Below are positions 1-7,546 of a DNA stretch of 7,668 nucleotides, piece after piece. How positions within the stretch are numbered: the first letter of the stretch is position 1; each line of letters opens with the position of its first letter. A model generated the notes under the pieces. It did no database searches. It was not told where the DNA came from and saw nothing but the letters and a program-made list of their open reading frames with translations. The DNA is from Alphaproteobacteria bacterium (lineage in GTDB: Bacteria > Pseudomonadota > Alphaproteobacteria > Caulobacterales > Caulobacteraceae): NCBI GenBank assembly GCA_028869395.1, contig JAGWSE010000078.1, positions 1 through 7,668 of the forward strand. The letters are read 5' to 3'. Position numbers and translations under genes: made by a program.

Positions 1-146
1 CCGCCCAGCAGAGCGGCCATGCAGGCTTCGCCATCGAAGGCCGGCCAGCAGAGCCAGTCGATCGAGCCGTCGCGCCCGACCAGGGCCGCCGTTTCGCAAT
101 CCCCGATGAGGGCGTAATCTCCGATGGCTTTCTGCTGCTTCCGCAT
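1..146 (-). CDS. GH15-family glycoside hydrolase (glucoamylase/trehalase-like), N-terminal fragment
   Basis: Only the first 48 residues are in the window; the gene continues past the left edge. The protein begins MRKQQKAIGDYALIGDCETA, followed by a stretch reading GRDGSIDWLCWPAFDGEAC and then AALLG. This combination (IGDYALIGD, then D-G-S-I-D-W-L-C-W-P, then an F-D near AALLG) is the conserved opening of bacterial GH15 proteins that carry a trehalase-like N-terminal domain ahead of an (alpha/alpha)6 barrel. Family members hydrolyse terminal alpha-glucosidic bonds in glucans or trehalose in the cytoplasm; the substrate cannot be told from this piece. No signal peptide is visible. The ATG at 146-144 is preceded by GGAG (154-151) with a 4-base gap, which supports this start. 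The upstream gene on the same strand ends at 300 with a hairpin between them, so separate transcription is likely. Confidence 0.88.
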   Translation of the reverse strand, partial: MRKQQKAIGDYALIGDCETAALVGRDGSIDWLCWPAFDGEACMAALLG

Positions 147-263
147 TGATCTCCAAACGCGCAGGAACGCCCCGCCGCCTCAAGCGTACGGAGCGCGAAG
201 ATGCCTCGCGCTACGATGGAACGTCGAGCCTACGGGACAGGTTTCCTCGCCGTCGAGCACTTC

Positions 264-295
264 GCGCGGAGCGGGCGGCTTCGTCCGCTCCGCGC
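264..295 (-). terminator. GC-rich hairpin just downstream of the EAL-like gene (possible terminator)
   Basis: Two 11-base arms (264-274 and 285-295) are perfectly complementary and flank a 10-base loop. The hairpin begins 4 bases after the TGA stop (302-300) of the minus-strand gene, which is where a terminator would sit. On the minus strand no T-run follows it, so it is not a canonical intrinsic terminator. It may end transcription with Rho or protect the 3' end of the transcript. Confidence 0.5.
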
Positions 296-299
296 CCTT

Positions 300-1580
300 T
301 CAGGCGGCGTGGAGGCTCACGTGGGTCGCCCCCATGAGGGCGAGCTCGCCCGCTCGACGTTCGGAGCGGACACAGTAGACCATCACCGAGCGGGCCACGC
401 GCTTGGCCATACGCACGGTGCGTCCCGCCCACTCCGTGAACTCGCCGTCGTCGAGGCTGGCGGGGCATTCGATGGAGAGCGCTCGCAGACCCGCACCTTT
501 GAGACGGCTCACCAAAGGCGAGGCCCCGGTGGTCAGCCGGCCTTCCACCAGCAGGGCGAAAGGCTTGATGAGCGAGACCGCGGAAAGCAGCGCGCCCGAG
601 GGGACGCCCTCGATGTCACAGATTTCACAGATCACGCCGCACTTCACGAGACGGCCGGCCTCCCGCAGCGGCTCGACCAGGCTCGCCCGGCCGCGGACGC
701 TGGAGAGGCTGGCGTAGGAGAGCGGGATGATCAGGCTGAGATGCTCCTCGTCGGAGCCTTCTGCGCGGAGCCTGTCGATGCCGCGGGCGACGGTCGCCAG
801 GTCCACCCGCAGCAGATCGGCCGCCGAGAGGTTCGCCACCTGAGCGGGCGTCAGCACCTCGCGCGAGTGGCTCACCACGACCCGCCGGATCATCCGGAAG
901 CCGATCCGCGTGAAGCCCTTCAGCTCATAGACAGGCTCGAGCGTCGTGGAGACCCGCAGGTTGCGGCCATCGGAGGAGACAAATGGCGACCACTGGTCGA
1001 GGACCGTGCGGGGTTTCTCCATGGTAGCCTGCACCGGCAAGGCAGCCGTGGGCTGGCTGTCCTCGGAGCCATCCGCCTCCTGGGAGCCGACCTCCGCGGC
1101 CAGTTCGGCAGCCCGCACGTCCACCTCCCGCGCATCGATCGCCCCCTCGGCGATACGCGTGACCTGCAGCACCCCTTTGCCCGCCAGTTCGGCGTCGCCC
1201 AGGAAGTGCATCAGGATTTCGCGAAGAAAGCGCAGGCAGGCCGCCTGTCCGGCCAGCCGGCTGAGGTCCGGCTGGACGATCAGGAAATCGGTCTCGGAAA
1301 TCCGCAGCGACAGGCCACGGTCACCCACGCCGCGTTCCAGCACCCGTTCGGCGAAGCCGTAGACCTGGTCCTGGCGAAGCGCCCACCGGGCGCCGAAGCG
1401 TTGCTGGACGGCTTCCACCGAGATCAGGTTCACCTTGCCCGCTGCGAGCAGGGTGCGGTCATTGAACCGCTGGAGGGACGCCTCGAGGCCTGCCGCGACG
1501 AAGCGCGGCGCCGGGCCGGCCATGCCGTCCCGGGCCTCGTCCCCGTCGGGACGGGCGGGTGTCGGACTCCTCGCCCGCAC
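300..1580 (-). CDS. Degenerate GGDEF-EAL-like protein, probably catalytically inactive
   Basis: A soluble 426-residue protein without membrane segments or a signal peptide. I do not recognise it as a named gene. Residues about 28-128 have the rhythm of a GGDEF domain that has lost its signature: RISETDFLIVQPD (93-105) sits where RxGGDEFxxxxP would be. A variable acidic linker (about 150-195) follows. Residues about 205-423 resemble an EAL domain. LEPVYELKGFTRIGFRM (214-230) stands where QP-(15)-EAL belongs, with F-R-M replacing E-A-L. LIIPLSYASLS (283-293) matches the VNLSxxxL strand with N changed to P. VICEICD (316-322) retains a strand with Glu, and the end (about 396-423) resembles the last EAL strand with its LG.xxVQG-like close. 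The DDFGxGYSSL loop is missing. With the catalytic residues gone, a role as a c-di-GMP sensor or scaffold is possible, but this is inference. The start is GTG 1580-1578, with GAGGGG six bases upstream and an in-frame stop just before that. ATG at residue 20 is the alternative. Confidence 0.6.
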   Translation of the reverse strand: MRARSPTPARPDGDEARDGMAGPAPRFVAAGLEASLQRFNDRTLLAAGKVNLISVEAVQQRFGARWALRQDQVYGFAERVLERGVGDRGLSLRISETDFLIVQPDLSRLAGQAACLRFLREILMHFLGDAELAGKGVLQVTRIAEGAIDAREVDVRAAELAAEVGSQEADGSEDSQPTAALPVQATMEKPRTVLDQWSPFVSSDGRNLRVSTTLEPVYELKGFTRIGFRMIRRVVVSHSREVLTPAQVANLSAADLLRVDLATVARGIDRLRAEGSDEEHLSLIIPLSYASLSSVRGRASLVEPLREAGRLVKCGVICEICDIEGVPSGALLSAVSLIKPFALLVEGRLTTGASPLVSRLKGAGLRALSIECPASLDDGEFTEWAGRTVRMAKRVARSVMVYCVRSERRAGELALMGATHVSLHAA

Positions 1581-1586
1581 GCAAGA

Positions 1587-1592
1587 CCCCTC
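1587..1592 (-). promoter_or_regulatory. Ribosome binding site deciding the GTG start of the EAL-like gene
   Basis: GAGGGG on the minus strand lies 6 bases before the GTG at 1580-1578. The later in-frame ATG at 1523 has no comparably placed site, so the GTG is preferred. Confidence 0.6.
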
Positions 1593-1682
1593 ACATCACC
1601 TGCCGCACACAGCGGAGCCGGTCAGTTTGCCCATCAAGAGTTAACCGCCCTTGCAACTCGACGCACTTGCTCCGTGGGCACG

Positions 1683-1714
1683 AAAAAGCCCCGCGCGGCA
1701 GGGCCGGCGGGGCT
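1683..1714 (-). terminator. Rho-independent terminator of the SWIB gene
   Basis: On the minus strand AGCCCCGC (1714-1707) pairs perfectly with GCGGGGCT (1694-1687) and is followed by TTTTT (1687-1683, sharing one base with the stem). Three further G-C pairs can form inside the loop. It lies about 45 bases after the SWIB stop codon. A second GC-rich hairpin (arms 1728-1735 and 1738-1745) lies between the stop and the terminator. This is the strongest terminator in the window and should isolate the SWIB transcript from the EAL-like gene downstream. Confidence 0.88.
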
Positions 1715-1758
1715 GATCGTCCATCGGCCGCGGCGAGCGCCGCGGGGTTGGCAGCGGC

Positions 1759-2019
1759 CTACTTCAGGTGCGCGGCCAGGTGCTTGTTCATCTCGAACAT
1801 GCTGACCTTGTCCTTGCCGCCGAAGACCGGCTTCAGCTTGGCGTCGGCGATGATCTCGCGCTTGTTGGACGGGTTCTGCAGGTTGTTCTTCTTGATGTAG
1901 TCCCAGATTTTGGAGACGCACTCGCCCCGGGACAGCTGTCCGGATCCCACGACGGCGGCCAGTTCCGGCGACGGCGTCATCGGCTTTTGCAGGGCGTTGT
2001 TCTTCTTCGTGTCGGCCAT
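1759..2019 (-). CDS. SWIB/MDM2-domain protein (bacterial SWIB)
   Basis: A small 86-residue protein that is almost entirely one SWIB/MDM2 domain. A short lysine-rich N-terminus (MADTKKNNALQKP) is followed by MTPSPELAAVVGSGQLSRGE (14-33), KIWDYIKKNNLQNPSNKREI (37-56) and D..L..VFGGKDKVSMFEMNKHL to the end. The W-x-Y-I-K-x-N-x-L-Q-[ND]-P core and the late V-x-M-F-x-M-x-K-x-L helix are hallmarks of the family. In eukaryotes the fold occurs in SWI/SNF chromatin-remodelling subunits and MDM2. In bacteria it occurs as small stand-alone proteins or fused to topoisomerase I, and a nucleoid- or DNA-associated role is usually assumed but poorly tested. ATG 2019 has GGGAG four bases upstream. The gene has its own strong terminator. 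It lies 100 bases downstream of the membrane-protein gene on the same strand and is probably transcribed mainly on its own. Confidence 0.93.
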   Translation of the reverse strand: MADTKKNNALQKPMTPSPELAAVVGSGQLSRGECVSKIWDYIKKNNLQNPSNKREIIADAKLKPVFGGKDKVSMFEMNKHLAAHLK

Positions 2020-2119
2020 TGGGCTCCCCCAGCTAGAATTCGAGCGGTCCCGCTGCGCGAGTGACGCAGGTGAGTCGCTTCAGTGTATCCTAGGTGCGGA
2101 CGGCGCCGCGCGCCACAAT

Positions 2120-2488
2120 TCAAGCGAGCGGACGCGCGCCTTCGTCGTAGAGCTTCGCCGTCGCGGCCTCAGTGACCGGATCGAGGCTTCTGTCCCTCGT
2201 CGCCCAGCGCGCCGCGCCGTAGGCGATCGCCAGGGCGACCACCAGCACGCCGACGCCGCTGAACAGCACGAATTCGATGCCGCCGAGATCGACGGCGCCC
2301 ATCACGGTCGCCGGCGAGGACATGATCGCGCCCATGATGCCGATCACGGTCTGCATGCTGAAGGCCCAGAACGCGAAGGCGGCCGCCCAGCCGACCCAGA
2401 GGAAGATCTGTTCGCCGAGGTAGTTCGAACCGCTGCGCTCCACGGCTGGAGAGTCGGAGTAGGCTCCATCGTAGGTGCGGGTGACCAT
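2120..2488 (-). CDS. Small two-helix membrane protein of unknown function
   Basis: A 122-residue protein that I do not recognise. A polar N-terminus (MVTRTYDGAYSDSP, to about residue 25) leads into a long aromatic-rich hydrophobic stretch, about residues 27-56 (IFLWVGWAAAFAFWAFSMQT within it). A short loop with SSPAT and D67 follows. A second helix spans about 71-93 (FVLFSGVGVLVVALAIAY), then a basic WATRDR and a charged C-terminal tail of about 25 residues. The positive residues after helix 2 favour a cytoplasmic C-terminus, and with two helices also a cytoplasmic N-terminus. No signal peptide or enzymatic motif is visible. The frame stays open to 2599, but ATG 2488 has TGAGG six bases upstream, while the ATG at 2500 lacks a ribosome binding site. 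It is transcribed divergently from the acyl-CoA synthetase gene and may share control with it. A short GC-rich inverted repeat (about 2102-2114) follows the stop. Confidence 0.75.
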   Translation of the reverse strand: MVTRTYDGAYSDSPAVERSGSNYLGEQIFLWVGWAAAFAFWAFSMQTVIGIMGAIMSSPATVMGAVDLGGIEFVLFSGVGVLVVALAIAYGAARWATRDRSLDPVTEAATAKLYDEGARPLA

Positions 2489-2636
2489 GGCATGCCTCAT
2501 TGCAGCGCCGGTCCAGCCGGCTTCCTCCGACCAACCCGCGCCGCACGTCCGCCGTTCCCGCCCGGACGCCGTTGACTTCCGCACCGTCCGGCCCGTCAAT
2601 TCGGCTCAACGACAACACGCATTCGGGAGGACGGCG
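2489..2636. promoter_or_regulatory. Divergent intergenic region with a candidate sigma70-type promoter for the acyl-CoA synthetase
   Basis: This is the 148-base region between the divergent membrane-protein and acyl-CoA synthetase genes. On the plus strand TTGACT (2572-2577) is followed after 17 bases by GTCAAT (2595-2600), a good -35 with a weak -10, placed about 37 bases before the start codon. A GGGAGG ribosome binding site (2625-2630) lies 6 bases before ATG 2637. I see no convincing promoter for the minus-strand gene. TGAGG at 2499-2495 is its ribosome binding site and decides its start. Confidence 0.4.
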
Positions 2637-4271
2637 ATGACGTCTTGGACCTTCGCCGACGCATGGGAAGCGATCGCGGCCGCGCAGCCCGACGAACCGG
2701 CCAACATCCAGGGCGAGCGCGTCGTCAGCTGGGGCGACTTCGATGCGCGCGCCGATGCGCTGGCCGCACACCTCGTGGCCAAGGGCCTCGGACGTCAGGC
2801 GAAGGTCGCCGCCTACCTCTACAACGGCCCGGAGTACATGGAGACCTATTTCGGGGCCTTCAAAGCCGGCCTCGCGCCGGTGAACACGAACTATCGCTAC
2901 GGCCCGGAAGAGCTCATCTACCTCTTCGACAACGCCGACGCCGAGGCCGTGGTCTTCCACGCCGGCTTCGAGGAGACGCTGGACATCATCCGCCCTCGCC
3001 TGCCGAAGGTGAAGGCGTGGATCGCGGTGGCCGAACCCGGGCACGATGCGCCGGCCTGGGCCGAAGACTATGACGAGATCGTCGCCCGGCCACCGGCTAC
3101 ACGCCCCTTCAAGGCGCCGTGGGGCCGCTCTCCGGACGACCTCCTGCTCCTCTACACGGGCGGGACCACGGGCATGCCCAAGGGCGTCATGTGGCGCCAG
3201 GACGACCTGTTCAACGTGATCGGCGCCGGCGGCAACGCCGCCCTGGGCATCCTGCCCGCCGAGACCGTTCAGGAGATCGTGGAGCGGATCAGCGCACCCG
3301 GCCGCGAGCCCGCCCTGAGCCTGGTCGCCTGCCCCCAGATGCACGGCACGGGGCAATTCTCCTCCTTCATCACCTTCAATCAGGGCGGCGCAGTCGCCAC
3401 GCTGCCATCGCGCAAGTTCAACCCGATCGAGCTTTGGGGCGAGGTCGAGCGGCTGCGGGCCACAGCCATCGTCATCGTGGGACTGGCCTTCTCGACACCC
3501 ATGCTCGAAGCGCTGGAGGCCAATCCGGGCCGCTGGGACCTGTCGTCGGTGAAGGCGATGAGCTCGTCCGGCTCGATGTGGAGCCAGGAAAACAAGCGGG
3601 GCCTGCTCCGCTACTGCACCAACGCCGTGATCATGGACAGCTTCGGCTCGTCGGAGGCCGTCGGCATGGGCATCTCGGCCTCCGCGCCCGGCCAGGAGAT
3701 GGCCACCGCGGCGTTCGCGCTCGGTCCGAACTGCGCGGTCTTCTCGGAGGACGGGCGCCGGATCGAGCCGGGATCGGGCGAGCGCGGGCTGGTCGCGGTC
3801 TCAGGCTTTCTCCCCATGGGCTATTACAAGGACGAGGAGAAGTCGGCCAAGACCTTCAAGACCCTGGAAGGCAAGCGCTGGAGCGTGCCGGGCGACTGGG
3901 CGGAGGTGAACGCCGACAGCACCCTGAAGCTTCTGGGCCGCGGGTCGGTCTGCATCAACACCGGCGGGGAGAAGGTCTTTCCGGAAGAGGTGGAAGAGGC
4001 CCTGAAGACCCACCCCGATGTGCGCGACGCCGTGGTCGTCGGGGTGCCGGACGCCCGCTTCGGAGAACGCATCTGCGCCGTGGTCGAGCCCGCAGGGGCC
4101 CGCGAACTCACGCTCGCCGAGATGTCCGAGCACGTCCGCAATCACCTGGCCGGCTACAAGGCGCCGCGGGAGCTCGTGGTGGTGGAGAGCATCGGCCGCG
4201 CCCCCAACGGCAAGGTCGACTACAAGGCGATCAAGGAGCGGGCGCTGAAGGCGCTGAACGAGCCGGCCTGA
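2637..4271 (+). CDS. Acyl-CoA synthetase (AMP-forming, ANL superfamily)
   Basis: A 544-residue cytosolic adenylate-forming ligase of normal family length. It should activate a carboxylic acid with ATP to an acyl-AMP and then to the CoA thioester. All core motifs are present: the P-loop LLYTGGTTGMPKGVMW (171-186); SFGSSEAVG (335-343) for adenine and substrate contact; WSVPGDWAEV (415-424) with the ATP-ribose Asp at 420; the hinge LGRGSVCINTGGEKVFPEEV (433-452); and the C-terminal GRAPNGKVDYK with the adenylation Lys at 526. The N-terminal NYRY....EL.YLFDNADAEA block (85-104) and the M-W-R-Q-D-D-L-F stretch after the P-loop resemble the FadD19/FadD17-like group, known in actinobacteria for sterol side-chain acids. 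The true substrate is not readable here. The start is set by GGGAGG six bases before ATG. The gene stands alone on the plus strand, and its stop directly abuts the stop of the convergent XRE gene with no visible terminator. Confidence 0.95.
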   Translation: MTSWTFADAWEAIAAAQPDEPANIQGERVVSWGDFDARADALAAHLVAKGLGRQAKVAAYLYNGPEYMETYFGAFKAGLAPVNTNYRYGPEELIYLFDNADAEAVVFHAGFEETLDIIRPRLPKVKAWIAVAEPGHDAPAWAEDYDEIVARPPATRPFKAPWGRSPDDLLLLYTGGTTGMPKGVMWRQDDLFNVIGAGGNAALGILPAETVQEIVERISAPGREPALSLVACPQMHGTGQFSSFITFNQGGAVATLPSRKFNPIELWGEVERLRATAIVIVGLAFSTPMLEALEANPGRWDLSSVKAMSSSGSMWSQENKRGLLRYCTNAVIMDSFGSSEAVGMGISASAPGQEMATAAFALGPNCAVFSEDGRRIEPGSGERGLVAVSGFLPMGYYKDEEKSAKTFKTLEGKRWSVPGDWAEVNADSTLKLLGRGSVCINTGGEKVFPEEVEEALKTHPDVRDAVVVGVPDARFGERICAVVEPAGARELTLAEMSEHVRNHLAGYKAPRELVVVESIGRAPNGKVDYKAIKERALKALNEPA

Positions 4272-4667
4272 CTACTCGGGACCTTCGGAGGATTCCATCG
4301 CCTGCCGCAGGCTGCGGACGAAATCGACAAGGGCCCCGCGCGCGGGACCGCGCGGCAGATCGGCATAGGCGCGGAGCAATTCGATGGCCCCGGGCATGGC
4401 GAGAAGGCCCGCCACTTCGTCCACAGGGCTGGGCCCCGCGCCCGCTTCGCCGAACAGCTCGCCGACCGGCGCGTGGAGCGTCTGGGCGATGCGGGTGAGC
4501 ATGGACGCGCTCACCCGGTTGGAGCCGCGCTCGTACTTCTGGATCTGCTGGAAGGTGACGCCCGTCGCGTCGGCCAGGGCCTGCTGCGAGAGGCCGCGGA
4601 GCTTGCGCAGAAGGCGGATGCGAGCGCCGACGGCGACGTCCGCGGGATCAGCTTGCGCGCCGGCCAC
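4272..4667 (-). CDS. XRE-family HTH transcriptional regulator
   Basis: 131 residues from the GTG at 4667. Residues about 13-71 form a Cro/CI-type helix-turn-helix: VGARIRLLRKLRGLSQQALA (13-32), then TGVTFQQIQKYERGSNRVSA (35-54) with the recognition helix around 37-48, and LTRIAQTLHAPVGELF (57-72) closing the five-helix bundle. The tail (about 73-131) is Ala/Gly/Pro-rich, then helical (MPGAIELLRAYADLP, then a charged helix to the end). Such a tail is common in short alphaproteobacterial XRE regulators and probably mediates dimerisation. The frame is open to a GTG at 4736, but that would overlap the upstream gene by 67 bases. The chosen GTG lies 2 bases after that gene's TGA, with GGAAGGG (4684-4678) ten bases before it, which suggests translational coupling. 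Its target is unknown. The inverted repeat at 4893-4913 ahead of the gene pair is a candidate operator for self-control. Confidence 0.85.
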   Translation of the reverse strand: MAGAQADPADVAVGARIRLLRKLRGLSQQALADATGVTFQQIQKYERGSNRVSASMLTRIAQTLHAPVGELFGEAGAGPSPVDEVAGLLAMPGAIELLRAYADLPRGPARGALVDFVRSLRQAMESSEGPE

Positions 4668-4669
4668 GG

Positions 4670-4888
4670 TCAGTTCGCCCTTCCGGAAAACGGCTGGTCC
4701 GATCCCAGCCCCTGGCCGTCGGAGATCCAGTAGCACGCCTCGGCTATGGCCATCCCCACGGCGCGTCGCAGCGGCGCCACGGCCGGCGCATCCGCCTCCA
4801 TCGAGATGAGCTCCTCCTCATAGGCGGTCAACACTTCGACAAGGCTGCGCGCAACGTCCCGCGTGCGGTCCAACACCGTCGGCCTCAT
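4670..4888 (-). CDS. Small protein of unknown function, upstream partner of the XRE regulator
   Basis: A 72-residue protein I do not recognise. The first half is amphipathic and probably helical: MRPTVLDRTRDVARSLVEVL followed by the acidic AYEEELISMEAD. A second helix (about 38-54, with A-E-A-C-Y-W) and a polar Gly/Ser/Asn-rich tail (from about 56) follow. One Cys is present at 52. There are no membrane segments, signal peptide or enzyme motifs. ATG 4888 has GGGGGA six bases upstream, strong enough to call it a real gene. Its stop is 2 bases before the XRE start, so the two genes are co-transcribed and probably co-translated. It could be a binding partner of the regulator or an antitoxin-like or accessory protein; nothing in the sequence decides. 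The ribosome binding site lies inside an inverted repeat (4893-4913). Confidence 0.75.
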   Translation of the reverse strand: MRPTVLDRTRDVARSLVEVLTAYEEELISMEADAPAVAPLRRAVGMAIAEACYWISDGQGLGSDQPFSGRAN

Positions 4889-4892
4889 GGGC

Positions 4893-4913
4893 TATCCCCC
4901 GGAAGGGGCGATA
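4893..4913 (-). promoter_or_regulatory. Inverted repeat covering the ribosome binding site of the 72-residue gene
   Basis: TATCCCCC-type arms of 8 bases (4893-4900 and 4905-4908 plus 4910-4913) are complementary around the loop GGAA/TTCC, with one unpaired base at 4909. On the transcript the G-run of the Shine-Dalgarno sequence falls in the 3' arm, so a folded leader would hide the ribosome binding site. As double-stranded DNA it is also a palindrome of the kind XRE dimers bind. Which role applies, if either, is not decidable here. Confidence 0.45.
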
Positions 4914-4949
4914 CCTTCAGCATTGCGCGCCGGAATGCAAGCTGCCGGG

Positions 4950-4971
4950 AAAAGATCGGATCGCTCCGGGA

Positions 4972-4973
<2 letters not shown>
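4950..4973 (-). terminator. Weak hairpin with T-run after the GT-UGM gene (possible terminator)
   Basis: On the minus strand, starting within the TGA stop, GAT-CC-CGGA pairs with TCCG-ATC around a GCGA loop, with the CC bulged out. TTTT (4953-4950) follows. The stem is short and the T-run has only four bases, so this would be an inefficient terminator; the XRE pair downstream could receive some read-through. Confidence 0.4.
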
Positions 4974-7413
<2,440 letters not shown>

Positions 7414-7546
7414 ACGAAGCCCGCGTGAATAATTCCCCAGCCCACGGATGGTTCCTTGGGGCGGCTCGCTGTTTGCTCGATTATTGAGTAATCAAAAGAT
7501 CAATATATCCGACATCAGCGCAGTCGTTACTTTGTCGGGCAGTCGA
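7414..7546 (-). promoter_or_regulatory. Leader between the galE-like gene and the GT-UGM gene, with an AT-rich patch
   Basis: This 133-base gap contains a patch at about 7470-7510 that is much richer in A and T than the rest of the window. It holds TTGAGTAATCAA (an imperfect palindrome at about 7484-7495) and ATCAA twice within 13 bases. On the minus strand this patch lies 60-100 bases before the start codon and is a reasonable place for a promoter or operator, although I cannot assign confident -35/-10 boxes. Between it and the gene, CCCCA (7435-7439) and TGGGG (7457-7461) can form a leader hairpin, with CCA/TGG inside. A 5-base inverted repeat (CCGAC/GTCGG) lies shortly after the upstream stop but is too weak to call a terminator. 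Confidence 0.35.

Noticed and set aside
300..1580. Identity of the EAL-like protein with TipF, the Caulobacter flagellar EAL protein
   Set aside because: TipF has N-terminal membrane segments and a coiled coil. This protein has neither, and it has a GGDEF-like N-terminal half instead.
1636..1650. CtrA-type site (TTAACC) upstream of the EAL-like gene
   Set aside because: Only one half-site is present. The TTAA-N7-TTAA spacing is not found, and a single hexamer is expected by chance.
201..1805. Long plus-strand open frame (534 residues) opposite the EAL-like and SWIB genes
   Set aside because: It is rich in Arg, Ala, Gly and His with no recognisable domain and no convincing start site, and it runs antisense across two better-supported genes. 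This is a typical by-product of GC-rich coding DNA.
2072..2076. GAGTC (CcrM methylation motif GANTC) upstream of the SWIB gene
   Set aside because: A single GANTC is common by chance, and I could not tie it to a promoter element.
2169..3356. 395-residue minus-strand frame opposite the acyl-CoA synthetase
   Set aside because: It overlaps the motif-bearing part of the synthetase and the real membrane-protein gene, and it shows no domain.
4272..4888. Classical toxin-antitoxin module
   Set aside because: The regulator is a normal XRE protein, but the 72-residue partner shows no RelE, HigB, HipA or other toxin motif that I can see. Kept as an unknown pair rather than called a toxin-antitoxin system.
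7515..7546. Terminator after the galE-like gene
   Set aside because: The CCGAC/GTCGG arms are only 5 bases with a loop of about 20 and no T-run, too weak to support a call.
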